Assembly (NCBI RefSeq): GCF_046630445.1
Contig: NC_092339.1
Location: forward strand, 53,615,501-53,679,500
Origin: Rutidosis leptorrhynchoides
Lineage: Eukaryota > Streptophyta > Magnoliopsida > Asterales > Asteraceae
Reading direction: 5' to 3'
DNA length: 64,000 nt
In this document: positions 34,076 to 47,140 of the stretch, piece by piece
Position numbering within the stretch: position 1 is the first letter of the stretch
Layout: each line of letters opens with the position of its first letter
Made by a program: the position numbers and the translations under genes
The notes under the pieces: model-generated
Told to the model about the DNA's origin: nothing
Seen by the model: the letters and a program-made list of their open reading frames with translations, nothing else
The model's database searches: none

Positions 34076-37000
34076 TGAAAGGACCCGTTCATATACATTA
34101 TAAACGATTCACAATAGTTGATTACATTGCGAGGTATTTGACCTCTATATGATACATTTTACAAACATTGCATTCGTTTTTAAAAGACAATCTTTCTTTA
34201 CATCGAAAATTGACAGGCATGCATACCATTTCATAATATCCACTATCCAACTATAAATTGATTTAATAATAATCTTTGATGAACTCAATGACTCGAATGC
34301 AACGTTCTTCGAAATATGCTATGAAAGACTCCAAGTAATATCTTTAAAATGAGCAAATGCACAGCGGAAGATTTCTTTAACACCTGAGAATAAACATGCT
34401 TTAAAGTGTCAACCAAAAGGTTGGTGAGTTCATTAGTTTATCATAATCATTTATTTCCATCATTTTAATAGACCACAAGAATTTCATTTCCAGTTCTCAT
34501 AAATATACGTCCCATGCATAGAGACAAAAATAATCATTCATATGGTGAACACCTGGTAACCGACATTAACAATATGCATATAAGAATATCCCCTATCATT
34601 CCGGGATCCTCCTTCGGACATGATATAAATTTCGAAGTACTAAAGCATCCGGTACTTTGGATGGGGTTTGTTAGGCCCGATAGATCTATCTTTAGGATTC
34701 GCGTCAATTAGGGTGTCTGTTCCCTAATTCTTAGATTACCAGACTTTAATAAAAAAGGCCATATTCGATTTCGATAATTCAACCATAGAATGTAGTTTCA
34801 ATTACTTGTGTCTATTTCGTCAAACATTTATAAAAGCGCATGTATTCTCAGTCCCAAAAATATAAAGGGTAAAAAGGCAAATGAAACTCACCATACTGTA
34901 TTTCGTAGTAAAAATACATATAACGTCATTGAACAAGTGCAAGGTTGGCCTCGGATTCACGAACCTATATTAATTATATATATTTATATGTTGGTCAATA
35001 TTTGTATAGCAATTTAGGTCAGGTCATAGTGTAATCATATCCTATAGCTCGAGTCTAACTCTACAGTATAGTAACATGTTATATTACTCATGCTCAATTA
35101 AGATTCTAGTAAAAGGTGACGTGTGAAACAACGTAACACAAATGGTTTCATAATCATAAAATAGTATTTTAGAATTTTTTTTTTTTTTTTTTGTAGAGAA
35201 AATCAACACAAAAAGTTAACTGAAAAGTTAACAGGAAAAGTCAAAGTTCAAAGTCAAAAGTCAAAGGTTAAAGTAAAAATGAGGTCGCATGCAAATATAT
35301 AATAACTTATACAAAAATAATTTTCGGTCAAACATGACTAAACGGGCCACTTCAGCTATTTTTAGAAAAATTATCGGAACTCCGATTGATAAACGGCCAA
35401 AGATAAAAGTTACACATTACCAAAAAAATTAAGCATAAATATTACAGAAGTAAACTAAACCTAGACAACTCGTAGTTGCCAACGCGTTTTCGGCGTTTCA
35501 AAGTTAATTTTTCAGCTTTAATAAATTTACAAAAGTGACCGAGTAGCCTACTTTGGGGATTTTTAGAAAATTCCTCAAAACTCGTATTGACAAACGGTCA
35601 AAGCCTACAAATTCTCGTTATCACAAAGATATAACATGATTTTTGGCAAGAGTAAACACATATCAGGCCGACCATGACAACTGATACAAAACTGACATTT
35701 TTAAATAAAAAAGTTTCAGCTCTTTTTAGAATTTTAAAATGTGACCAAACTGTCAACTTTGATGATTTTTAGAAAAATCGTCGAGACTCGAATTGACAAA
35801 CGGCTAGAGTTGTTTATTAGAACTTACAGCAAAGAATTCAGTGGTATTTTTTTTTATATATGAAACAACGCAGATCAGCGAGAATTTCAGTTCCCGTTTT
35901 GACATTTCATCAAAATTTGCAAAACTTCTTTTGTCCATAACTTGACAACCGTTCAACGAAACGAGACGTGCTTTATATGAAAATTCATCTACTCGATGAG
36001 TAGAAGCCAAATAATCACTTTTTATAACCCAGAAAATTAGTTCACTAATTATCATCAGCAATTTTAATTACGAAATTAATTATGCAATTTGTTTATTTCA
36101 TAACTTTCTAACCATTACTTGGATTCAAGTGATTCTTAAACCAAAATTCAACTATTTTTCGCTAGCTTTCCAACGACATGCATATCTTATACCTTATCTC
36201 AATCATATATGTAACTAATTCAGGAATCAACATAACCTATCTAATGGCAATATCAAAAGTACAAGCATGCATAATCCTATATACTCGAGCACTAGTCAGG
36301 GATACACTATTAGTATGTAAAAATTAAATTATGAGTACTCACATATCAATATTGAGATTCAATATTGCAGGAAAGGTACGTAAACGCAACGGAGATGATA
36401 AACACTGTATTGACCTCACGAGCATACCCATGAACCATACTCAATCACCTCCATAGCTATAACCCATAATATCCTTAATCTTATCCCACTCGAAAAAACA
36501 ACTTCGAAATCACTCGGACAGCACTCCGTCGTAATATTTTATGTATACTAATAATATCTTGAGATAATACGGAGTAAATATATATATGTAAATCGATTGA
36601 GAGAGTTTAGAGAAAACTATTTTCAAGTTTCTATGAAATAATGAAACCTATTGAATTCTATTTATAATAGATTTTTGAATTATTAAAGTGAATTATTAAA
36701 GTATGAATTATTAAAGTGAATTATTAAAGTATGAATTATTAAAGTGAATTATTAAAGTATGAATTATTAAAGTGAATTATTAAAGTATGAATTATTAAAG
36801 TGAATTATTAAAGTATGAATTATTAAAGTTAAAGTAAAGTAAAAATAAAGTAAAGGTAAAGTTTAAGTATAGTAAAAGTATAAAACTATGTGCGTATAAT
36901 ACGCGTATAAATATATATAATATTAATTTAAATCATTATATATATTTAATAAAATAAAATATAAATATCGTTATCTTTATCATACTAGTTAAGTAATGAG

Positions 37001-37584
37001 TTGTCAAAAGTGGTTCTAGATATTTATAAAAGTTATATACGTTTTAATAATAAAGTTCTTTTTAAACTGAAAACGTTTTTGTACGTTTGAAACTAAATAG
37101 ATCAATCGAGTCTTTATGAGATTCAATCTTTCACTATCCTTTGTCTAGTTCTCAATGATTGACAATTTGTTCATATTTATAAATCACTTTACCATTTTCC
37201 GAATATTGTTAAAATGAAAAGATTTCTCAAATCAACGTGGGCCTTTCAACAGAGACTTGTAATCATAATTCAATATATCTGATAATTCAATCATTTGATC
37301 TTATCTTCTAATTCAATTGATAAACATTTTGAAACAGATACAATCATATAAAGTATTTAATCTAATATTTTGTTTACGTTTCAAGTTATAATATATATAC
37401 ACATATACATATATAATCATATTCGTTTAATGGTTCGTGAATCGTTGGAACTTGGTCGAGGTTGAATGAATGTATGAACATAGTTTAAAATTCTTGAAAT
37501 TTAACTTAACAAATATTGCTTATCGTGTCGGAAACATATAAATATTAAAGTTTAAATTTGGTTGGAAATTTCCGGGTTGTCACA
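34076..37584 (-). repeat. 3' LTR of the LARD-like element
   Basis: It includes an internal array of 30-base units (GAATTATTAAAGTATGAATT type) at about 36680-36830 and TCAAAG-rich words at 35225-35275. Small open frames at 34514, 34808 and 35804 recur identically in the other LTR and are not genes. Confidence 0.92.
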
Positions 37585-37620
37585 GTACCTACCCGTTAAA
37601 GAAATTTCGTCCCGAAATTT
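37585..37620 (-). promoter_or_regulatory. Polypurine tract region of the LARD-like element
   Basis: On the minus strand GAAATTTCTTTAACGGGTAGG leads directly into the LTR start. The same block borders the LTR at 54203, and a decayed copy (ACCTACCCGTTAAAA) lies inside the element at about 40636. Confidence 0.8.
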
Positions 37621-37975
37621 GAGTGGAAAGGTCGTGAATGATAATAAGTATGTTATCATGATGCATACGGGCTGAAAATTAGAGTTTTATCATCAGCGAA
37701 TAATTTGGATAAACAATCTATTTGTATGAAGAGTACGAATGAAGCTAACATAGAAGAGTGAAATGAGTAAGTGTAGATTCATCTTATCATTTGACGTAGA
37801 TATGATTGATTCCCAGATTTTAAGGGATTTGAAGAAAATATTCTTAATAAGATTTGACTCTCCGGTAATCAAGGGAATTAGGATCCGCTTTAAATGCGAT
37901 CGTCCATTTTAATTGTTCTGCCAAAGATTTTCTTATAAATTCACCTCCTTCATTTCCTTACAACTCACACCATCT

Positions 37976-38560
37976 GTTGATGCATTTTATGCAAGTCCCT
38001 AGACATCTACCCATGTCCATTGCAGGTACAACAGTTTACAGGCCACCATGATTGCTCGTTATTATCCTATCTGTGGTTGTATGTGGTTACAGGAACTACA
38101 GGAACGAGATTTAGATGTTTGACTATGTTAGACTTAGTCAGACGTACGAGTGAAGCCTCACTAGTACGGCTGACAGGCTCATACGCATGGTTGATGCTGA
38201 GCTAAGTCACAATTACAACCTAAATGATAAGACACGAGTGAGTGATCACCCGTACGGTTGATGAAGCCAACTCGTACGTGTGATGAATGAATCGTATGGG
38301 TGTGTCAACAGCAGGGGTATATAAAGTCTTATGTTCTTCATTTTAGGTTAAGCCTCTCATTTGTTACACACACTCAGATCTAGTGAGCTCCTTCGATTCT
38401 CTCTCAGTCCAAATCACCCAGGTGGTGAATAATAGCTCTAGGTGTTGATCTAATCACACTTGATTTAGTTGTGGTTTGACTAAATTAATCAAAAAAAACT
38501 TAACCTATTCACTAGAGGGTTTGATTCACTTATTCTGCCATTGTGTGAGTTAAATCTGTT
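37976..38560 (+). mobile_element. Possible solo copia LTR nested in the LARD internal region
   Basis: The block starts TGTTGATGCATTTTATGC and has a TATA-type box GGTATATAAAGTC at about 38313, followed by a transcribed-looking segment. It has repeats of GTACG(A/G)GTGA/TCGTACG words at 38138-38300. The start resembles SIRE-type copia LTRs. I could not fix the right end or a target duplication. Confidence 0.35.
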
Positions 38561-41500
38561 AATTTCTAAGTTCCTAGTCATGTTTCATCACCTTCTATTC
38601 TTCCCCCTCAACTCATATTTTAAAGTATTCATCAATATGCTCCATCCAGTTCTGATTCTCGATATACTTCTAACTTTCATATCGGTCATTCTTCTTTTTT
38701 TTTCATCTACCGCCGGAAGAATCTATTTACTTCTACTATACTCTTGGGTTTATAGTGTTCCTAGTTCTCCCGTGTCTTTATATTGCTATATGCATCGATA
38801 TATATGGTTTATAATTTCTGGTTTGTCGTTGGGCTTTATATGTTCCCTTATATTTCAAAGTCTCTGCTTCTGTCTTCTATAATCATTATCATTCACAGTT
38901 AATGCTCTCTTTTATTTGCTGCAATTTATACCCCAATTTCTATTTCGAAGTTTTGTCCTTTCGTTTCTTCTTCTTGCGATTAAGCACCGCTTGTAATGGT
39001 CCAGAATTCACAGATACGAATTTCGAAATGAACATTGTTAATGTTCTAGGAAGGAAATTGTGATGGTACGATCTTGACTTATCAAATTACTAAAATACCT
39101 TGGAAAAGGCCGAATCAACAAGAAATATTTTCTTGATATTTTAGAGGTTAAATAGAATACAAGAGTCGTATAACATGGCACATGATGATGTTATGATCTG
39201 TGAATCATCACGTTCCATTTAGAAACTCAGCATGACTTACTGTAATATAATCACATTGATCAAGTGTCATTATATTATACTAATTCATGCTTCAGTTCTC
39301 AACACTACTTCAAAATATTCCTATTTTAAACTTGAATGTTTCAGAATTTAGAAACTAAAATAGTTTCTTTTATGATGTAATACAGATAGCGCGAAGAGGT
39401 AAATGATTTCAAATAAGAAAAATTAATATCTTCAGAAATATGGAGGATATTTATAATGAAAGATATGATGATATTTTAGAATTTCTAATATCAGAGGATG
39501 ATGAAGAATATTGTCCGCAGGGGTTTAGAGTCAGGAGCAAGGTATTCGTTAATGACTTCAGCAGATACTGAATTATTTGGATCCTTTGAAGTCAGGTTCA
39601 GTCTTTGTAATTTGTCCACAGCCTCCTTCCTACTTTGCACAATCCGTTTTCCAGTTCCAAGACTTCTCTTTTTCTGCGCTTTGCCAGCACACCTATTCAT
39701 TATCATCAAACTTTTACTGTTAAGGTCGTTTATAGTTTTTTTGCTGCTTCATCAGCATTTTTCCATTTTCGGAGAACCAATTCGTAGTTCGAAGTGTTTT
39801 TCAGAATCTTCACATTCAAATTAAGTCCAGAAGATAGACGTTATATATACACATATAACTGTTGGCGTAGACATGCTGCGAGATTTCAAAATACTGATTG
39901 CTAATTCCCAATGATTCGTATGGAAATTCTCATTACAAGATGCGAATGAGTAAATGATGGGGTTTCAATGAATAATTATAATGACTTTTTGGAGAGGCTA
40001 AAGTCAAAGGGTAATGAAGTTGTTGATACATCTGTTAATAATGTGGTGGAATGTAAAAGGTTCCCTGGTAACGATGGTGTATATCTCAAGGTTATAATAA
40101 GGTTAGTCTGACTGAAAAGTCGAAGTTGACTTGATGGAGCTGTGACAAAACTGGCTACTTTGAATAGGAGTCGCAAAGTTATTTTTGCTAATAAATGCTA
40201 AAGAATCTGACGCGGATACGTTGTTTAAACTTTTACTTTGGTTTCAAGAGTTTTTCAGGTACATAACTGTGGGTAACATGTGGTTGGATCATCATCTCAA
40301 TTGCTCATCATTCGAAGTGTCTTCAGAAATTTTCGAAGGGTTTGAACACAAATTGTAATCGTTAACATACATTTGATGTTCTAACACAGTTTTGAAGTTA
40401 AAATATAGCTTGTGAAAGATGTAAGGATCTAAGAGTGATGATTTTTGGTCATATCTCAAGTTGAATTTTGAGATTTCAAAATCAGAATATGTAATTAAAT
40501 TTTGAATGAGTATGGTTGTTTTGATTTCTATAAAAGAATGTATATTGTTGTGAAAGTAAGGAGTATAATGGATGATTTGCTGAATCAGATTCGAAGAATG
40601 TAATATATTAATTGTGAATTTATATATCTCTCGGGTATTACCTACCCGTTAAAAAAAATTTCACAATTAATATTTTGTACAAAAGAATTTTATTACAGTC
40701 TTTATGAAAATATATATATGTATATTTTCTTCAGATGTAACATAGATTTAATGAGTTAATGTTAAATTAAACTCATTTGATTTACGGTTGAAACTAGAAT
40801 TGAATAATCCCTAAAGGCTTTAAAAAGTACATAACTTTTACGCAGTATTTCTTTAATGACATTGAAATTATGAATCAATACTTCGTTATTTGTTGATGTA
40901 TGATGTTCGGTTCGTGGAATTCTTGTGAATTTCGCAAAGTACGAATGATGTTATCTGAAAAGTTTCGGGTACATCGATGATGAAAGTGTAAAATCAAATA
41001 TATACTTGATTTACTATGAATTGGAATTTGTTGAATTGCGACAGAGATTGTAGTTAACGCTGGTTAAGTTGCGGCCGAAGGACGTACATTATTGCATATT
41101 TGTAATATGAATTAACCGAGTAGTTAAGATTCACACACAATAGCTTAGCACGGAAAGATTTATTTTTATTTCAAAATATATAAAATATACATATAATTTC
41201 TTCAAAGGGAATGAGTTAATTCTTCATAACTCGTTGATACAATATACGGGTTATTGATTCGTAATGATGTCCATAGTGATTCTTGAGCTGACGGAGTTTG
41301 TGATGTTATAGGTGTTGTTGATTCTGATGTTGACTGTACTGATGATGCTGGTGACGCTGACGGTACTGTTGATGCTATTGGTAAAACAAGTTTAGCTTGT
41401 TAATCACACACCATTTTTGTCAGGGTTTCTACTCTTCCTTCTATCATTTTGGTTCGCTTAACTGATTTATGGTTAGGGCTAGATTAGATAATATCTAAGA

Positions 41501-41705
41501 CTTTAGAGATTACATAATCTGCGCGGAATGTTTCTCCAATGAAGTTATGAATTAATACTTCGTCGGTTATTGTTGTTGGTATTCCTTGGTATCTACAGGG
41601 CGTATGACATTGGTGCTCGTGGGACAGAGTGTAAAGTTGAGGTTTACGACGTGGTTGTGGTTGGGGTGGTAATGGTACTATTGGCGTTGATGATGGTGTT
41701 ACTGG
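38561..41705. other. Non-coding internal region of the LARD-like element
   Basis: No pol domain was found in any frame. Short minus-strand frames at 39491-39709 (AGKAQKKRSLGTGKR..) and 39976-40176 may be decayed gag fragments. A second polypurine-like block lies near 40636, with an extended AT-rich tract after it. Confidence 0.5.
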
Positions 41706-42140
41706 TTATGCTGCTGATGCTACTGCTGGTGTTTGTAATCTCTGCACCATATTCTCCAAAGCCACTACCCGAGCGCGAAACTCGTTGACTTCTTCTATTA
41801 CACCGGGGTGATTGTCGGTTCGGACGAGCGGATAAATAAAATCTAAAATTTGATGTAATATATAATCGTGACGAGATACTCTGGAAATGAGCGAGAAAAT
41901 GGTGTTTCGGACAGGTTCGCCGGTAAGTGCTTGAGTTTCTTCGTCAAGAGGGCAATGTGGTGGATGGAAGGGATCACCTTCTTCTTGTCTCCAATGATTG
42001 AGGAGGCTACGAACCCATCCCCAATTCATCCAGAATAGGTGATGACTGATTGGTTGATCTATTCTGGTCACACTGCTTTCGGAGCTGGAGTGGGATTCCA
42101 TTTCGAAATCCGAGGAACTTGAATTAATGATGAATTCCAT
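41706..42140 (-). CDS. Gag-like N-terminal ORF of the LARD-like element
   Basis: The ORF has 144 residues beginning MEFIINSSSSDFEME just downstream of the leader, which is where Gag starts. It contains a Ser-rich start, HHLFWMNWGWVRSLL, CPLDEETQALTGEPV and a coiled-coil-like end EVNEFRARVVALENMVQRLQ, then stops at PAVASAA before any capsid major-homology or zinc-knuckle sequence. I recognise the type from unannotated Asteraceae Gag-like ORFs. It may still support packaging or be leftover. Confidence 0.6.
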   Translation of the reverse strand: MEFIINSSSSDFEMESHSSSESSVTRIDQPISHHLFWMNWGWVRSLLNHWRQEEGDPFHPPHCPLDEETQALTGEPVRNTIFSLISRVSRHDYILHQILDFIYPLVRTDNHPGVIEEVNEFRARVVALENMVQRLQTPAVASAA

Positions 42141-42489
42141 TTCGTACGATTGAATAAGGATTTTTTTTTTTCCGATATGAAATGATTTTCGGTTATCGGA
42201 TGGTATTCTAATTACATAGAATATCCATATATATAGAACAAAAGATTTCGTAAATTACGGAGGAATTTACGGGATATAGCAGGCAACGTTTACAGTAATA
42301 GATACGATAAGATATGATTTAGCAGATACGCTAAGATATGAATTTTTGTCTATACACTATTCATGCAATCAATGCAGTAAGACGTGTCTTAGACTAAAAA
42401 TGATAAGCAGGTAATTTCCTGAGGATGATAAGTAGTTAATTTTTGACACAAAATGATAAGCAAAACTATTGACATGCAGACACGGTCGA

Positions 42490-42579
42490 AGTCCAGACTC
42501 ACTAATGCATCCTATCGACTTATCTGTTAGACACACTAATGCAGACCTGGTTCGCTAAGACCACCGCTCTGATACCAAC
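42490..42579 (-). promoter_or_regulatory. Leader and primer-binding site of the LARD-like element
   Basis: The primer site TGGTATCAGAGC (42566-42577 on minus) pairs with initiator tRNA-Met. The leader words GTCCAGACTCACTAATGCAT and GACACACTAATGCA are repeated nearly unchanged in the leader at 57832-57920 of the other gypsy element. Confidence 0.9.
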
Positions 42580-45500
42580 TGAAAGGACCCGTTCATATAC
42601 ATTATAAACGATTCACAATAGTTGATTACATTGCGAGGTATTTGACCTCTATATGATACATTTTACAAACATTGCATTCGTTTTTAAAAGACAATCTTTC
42701 TTTACATCGAAAATTGACAGGCATGCATACCATTTCATAATATCCACTATCCAACTATAAATTGATTTAATAATAATCTTTGATGAACTCAATGACTCGA
42801 ATGCAACGTTCTTCGAAATATGCTATGAAAGACTCCAAGTAATATCTTTAAAATGAGCAAATGCACAGCGGAAGATTTCTTTAACACCTGAGAATAAACA
42901 TGCTTTAAAGTGTCAACCAAAAGGTTGGTGAGTTCATTAGTTTATCATAATCATTTATTTCCATCATTTTAATAGACCACAAGAATTTCATTTCCAGTTC
43001 TCATAAATATACGTCCCATGCATAGAGACAAAAATAATCATTCATATGGTGAACACCTGGTAACCGACATTAACAATATGCATATAAGAATATCCCCTAT
43101 CATTCCGGGATCCTCCTTCGGACATGATATAAATTTCGAAGTACTAAAGCATCCGGTACTTTGGATGGGGTTTGTTAGGCCCGATAGATCTATCTTTAGG
43201 ATTCGCGTCAATTAGGGTGTCTGTTCCCTAATTCTTAGATTACCAGACTTTAATAAAAAAGGCCATATTCGATTTCGATAATTCAACCATAGAATGTAGT
43301 TTCAATTACTTGTGTCTATTTCGTCAAACATTTATAAAAGCGCATGTATTCTCAGTCCCAAAAATATAAAGGGTAAAAAGGCAAATGAAACTCACCATAC
43401 TGTATTTCGTAGTAAAAATACATATAACGTCATTGAACAAGTGCAAGGTTGGCCTCGGATTCACGAACCTATATTAATTATATATATTTATATGTTGGTC
43501 AATATTTGTATAGCAATTTAGGTCAGGTCATAGTGTAATCATATCCTATAGCTCGAGTCTAACTCTACAGTATAGTAACATGTTATATTACTCATGCTCA
43601 ATTAAGATTCTAGTAAAAGGTGACGTGTGAAACAACGTAACACAAATGGTTTCATAATCATAAAATAGTATTTTAGAATTTTATTTTTTTTTTTTTTTTG
43701 TAGAGAAAATCAACACAAAAAGTTAACTGAAAAGTTAACAGGAAAAGTCAAAGTTCAAAGTCAAAAGTCAAAGGTTAAAGTAAAAATGAGGTCGCATGCA
43801 AATATATAATAACTTATACAAAAATAATTTTCGGTCAAACATGACTAAACGGGCCACTTCAGCTATTTTTAGAAAAATTATCGGAACTCCGATTGATAAA
43901 CGGCCAAAGATAAAAGTTACACATTACCAAAAAAATTAAGCATAAATATTACAGAAGTAAACTAAACCTAGACAACTCGTAGTTGCCAACGCGTTTTCGG
44001 CGTTTCAAAGTTAATTTTTCAGCTTTAATAAATTTACAAAAGTGACCGAGTAGCCTACTTTGGGGATTTTTAGAAAATTCCTCAAAACTCGTATTGACAA
44101 ACGGTCAAAGCCTACAAATTCTCGTTATCACAAAGATATAACATGATTTTTGGCAAGAGTAAACACATATCAGGCCGACCATGACAACTGATACAAAACT
44201 GACATTTTTAAATAAAAAAGTTTCAGCTCTTTTTAGAATTTTAAAATGTGACCAAACTGTCAACTTTGATGATTTTTAGAAAAATCGTCGAGACTCGAAT
44301 TGACAAACGGCTAGAGTTGTTTATTAGAACTTACAGCAAAGAATTCAGTGGTATTTTTTTTTATATATGAAACAACGCAGATCAGCGAGAATTTCAGTTC
44401 CCGTTTTGACATTTCATCAAAATTTGCAAAACTTCTTTTGTCCATAACTTGACAACCGTTCAACGAAACGAGACGTGCTTTATATGAAAATTCATCTACT
44501 CGATGAGTAGAAGCCAAATAATCACTTTTTATAACCCAGAAAATTAGTTCACTAATTATCATCAGCAATTTTAATTACGAAATTAATTATGCAATTTGTT
44601 TATTTCATAACTTTCTAACCATTACTTGGATTCAAGTGATTCTTAAACCAAAATTCAACTATTTTTCGCTAGCTTTCCAACGACATGCATATCTTATACC
44701 TTATCTCAATCATATATGTAACTAATTCAGGAATCAACATAACCTATCTAATGGCAATATCAAAAGTACAAGCATGCATAATCCTATATACTCGAGCACT
44801 AGTCAGGGATACACTATTAGTATGTAAAAATTAAATTATGAGTACTCACATATCAATATTGAGATTCAATATTGCAGGAAAGGTACGTAAACGCAACGGA
44901 GATGATAAACACTGTATTGACCTCACGAGCATACCCATGAACCATACTCAATCACCTCCATAGCTATAACCCATAATATCCTTAATCTTATCCCACTCGA
45001 AAAAACAACTTCGAAATCACTCGGACAGCACTCCGTCGTAATATTTTATGTATACTAATAATATCTTGAGATAATACGGAGTAAATATATATATGTAAAT
45101 CGATTGAGAGAGTTTAGAGAAAACTATTTTCAAGTTTCTATGAAATAATGAAACCTATTGAATTCTATTTATAATAGATTTTTGAATTATTAAAGTGAAT
45201 TATTAAAGTATGAATTATTAAAGTGAATTATTAAAGTATGAATTATTAAAGTGAATTATTAAAGTATGAATTATTAAAGTGAATTATTAAAGTATGAATT
45301 ATTAAAGTGAATTATTAAAGTATGAATTATTAAAGTTAAAGTAAAGTAAAAATAAAGTAAAGGTAAAGTTTAAGTATAGTAAAAGTATAAAACTATGTGC
45401 GTATAATACGCGTATAAATATATATAATATTAATTTAAATCATTATATATATTTAATAAAATAAAATATAAATATCGTTATCTTTATCATACTAGTTAAG

Positions 45501-46091
45501 TAATGAGTTGTCAAAAGTGGTTCTAGATATTTATAAAAGTTATATACGTTTTAATAATAAAGTTCTTTTTAAACTGAAAACGTTTTTGTACGTTTGAAAC
45601 TAAATAGATCAATCGAGTCTTTATGAGATTCAATCTTTCACTATCCTTTGTCTAGTTCTCAATGATTGACAATTTGTTCATATTTATAAATCACTTTACC
45701 ATTTTCCGAATATTGTTAAAATGAAAAGATTTCTCAAATCAACGTGGGCCTTTCAACAGAGACTTGTAATCATAATTCAATATATCTGATAATTCAATCA
45801 TTTGATCTTATCTTCTAATTCCATTGATAAACATTTTGAAACAGATACAATCATATAAAGTATTTAATCTAATATTTTGTTTACGTTTCAAGTTATAATA
45901 TATATACACATATACATATATAATCATATTCGTTTAATGGTTCGTGAATCGTTGGAACTTGGTCGAGGTTGAATGAATGTATGAACATAGTTTAAAATTC
46001 TTGAAATTTAACTTAACAAATATTGCTTATCGTGTCGGAAACATATAAATATTAAAGTTTAAATTTGGTTGGAAATTTCCGGGTTGTCACA
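42580..46091 (-). repeat. 5' LTR of the LARD-like element
   Basis: Near-identical to 34076-37584, including the 30-base repeat array at about 45185-45335. It ends TTGTCACA at 46091, where it enters the interrupted cargo ORF. Confidence 0.92.
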
Positions 46092-46489
46092 AGGTACTCA
46101 GGAGACATCGGTTTTTCTCTGGCCGCTTCAGCTGATTCAGCGATGTAACGATAACCTAACGTCTCTTCATCTTCAAGAACCACATACAGAGAAATGCGTT
46201 TATCACGATCTTCAATGGTATCTTTTATAAAGTACCATTGGTCATCGGTAGAGAGATAACTTGCTGGCCTTAAATCCGCATCACAATCGTCTTTATAAAA
46301 GTAAACAGCCGTGAATTCACACGGAACTTTTTCCTTCAGAAAGGTTAGCAAGTCTAGTAAACCAACATCACGAATGTCGATATCTTCAAACGAAATTGTG
46401 TTGCCCCACATGTATTCCTTCATTTTATTACGGAAATCACCTCCGTAACGAACATCGAATGAAACAATCATTGGGGGAAGTGTTGACAT
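46092..46489 (-). pseudogene. CACTA cargo ORF of unknown function, copy 2, interrupted by the LTR element
   Basis: It starts at ATG 46489 with MSTLPPMIVSFDVRYGGDFR and runs about 132 codons to the LTR boundary. In the combined frame the last residues (TTRKFPTKFKL) are LTR-encoded. Shared segments with the ORF at 31213 (VPCEFTAVYFYKDD, QWYFIKDTI, RISLYVVLEDEE) make it a paralogue. The native C-terminus has been lost or displaced, as nothing matching is seen to the left of 33986. A TATA-type box (CTATAAATACACCC) lies about 70 bases upstream. Copy 2 diverges substantially from copy 1, so the duplication is older than the LTR insertion. Confidence 0.65.
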
Positions 46490-47140
46490 TTTTATTGGTT
46501 GGAAGTGTTTTGATTTTGATTTTGAGTTGAGAAGTGTGTGAAATGAGTTGAGTTAGAGGGTGTATTTATAGGTGAAAAAATAGCCGTTTTTAGAAATAAA
46601 TTAAAAAAAAAAGGTTTAATTACTTTATCACACTCAGCTACTTCCCTGTAAGCCCATGATGTATAATTAACTTTTTAAAAATAATTTTTTTAAATTATGC
46701 AAAAATTATTATTAAGTAATTTTTAATTAATAACTTAAGTAATTATATTGTTTTTTAAATTATTAATTTATTTAAAATTTAAAATAATTTTATAATTTAT
46801 AAGTAATTAATAATAATATTTAAGAAATTAAAAATTATTGTTAAGTAATTTTTTATAATTTATAAGTAATAAATAAAGAAAAAAAAAAAAAAACTCACTC
46901 CACCAAAAATTAGCGCCTAATTATTTCATTTTCCCTCCATCACCTTCCCGGACGATTTATCGTCCGGAATTAGTCTTCCGGAAAAAAATGACGCAGAAAA
47001 GCTGAATTTCAGCTTCCTTTTTCACAATTTCACCTACCAAAAAACCTTAAACAATTCCGGCGATTACGAGCATATTCCGGCGATTTCGAGCATCTTCCAC
47101 ACCAAATCCATCAATCCTTTATCCCAATCACTACCAAGGT
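46490..47140 (+). promoter_or_regulatory. Divergent promoter region between the cargo ORF and the TnpA-like gene
   Basis: This contains the cargo TATA box on minus (about 46563), an extremely AT-rich tract (46660-46880), and a CCGGACGATTTATCGTCCGG hairpin at about 46950, matching the subterminal repeats. A probable 5' untranslated exon ends CTACCAAG|GTATGT at about 47138. A TnpA-type site next to the TnpA-like promoter suggests self-regulation, as in En/Spm. That is an inference. Confidence 0.5.

Larger units (their letters stand above)
34076..46091 (-). mobile_element. Gypsy-type, coding-poor LTR retrotransposon (LARD-like), 12 kb
   Basis: The LTRs are 34076-37584 (3509 b) and 42580-46091 (3512 b). 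On minus they begin TGTGACAACCCGG and end ACGGGTCCTTTCA. They differ by a 3-base change in a poly-T tract and a few substitutions such as A/C near 37303/45820, so the insertion is young. The primer site TGGTATCAGAGC is at 42566-42577; the polypurine end (ACGGGTAGGTAC) is at 37585-37596. The 5-kb internal region lacks protease, RT and integrase; only a Gag-like N-terminal ORF remains. Large internal size with no pol is the definition of LARD elements, which depend on relatives. There is no 5-base duplication, because the left edge is abnormal. Confidence 0.9.

Noticed and set aside
36680-36830. 30-base periodic repeat as a centromere-type satellite
   Set aside because: It has only a few units, is confined to the LTR and is duplicated in the other LTR.
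34514-44568. Repeated small frames at 34514, 34808, 35804 and 43018, 43312, 44311
   Set aside because: They lie in the two long gypsy LTRs and carry no domain.
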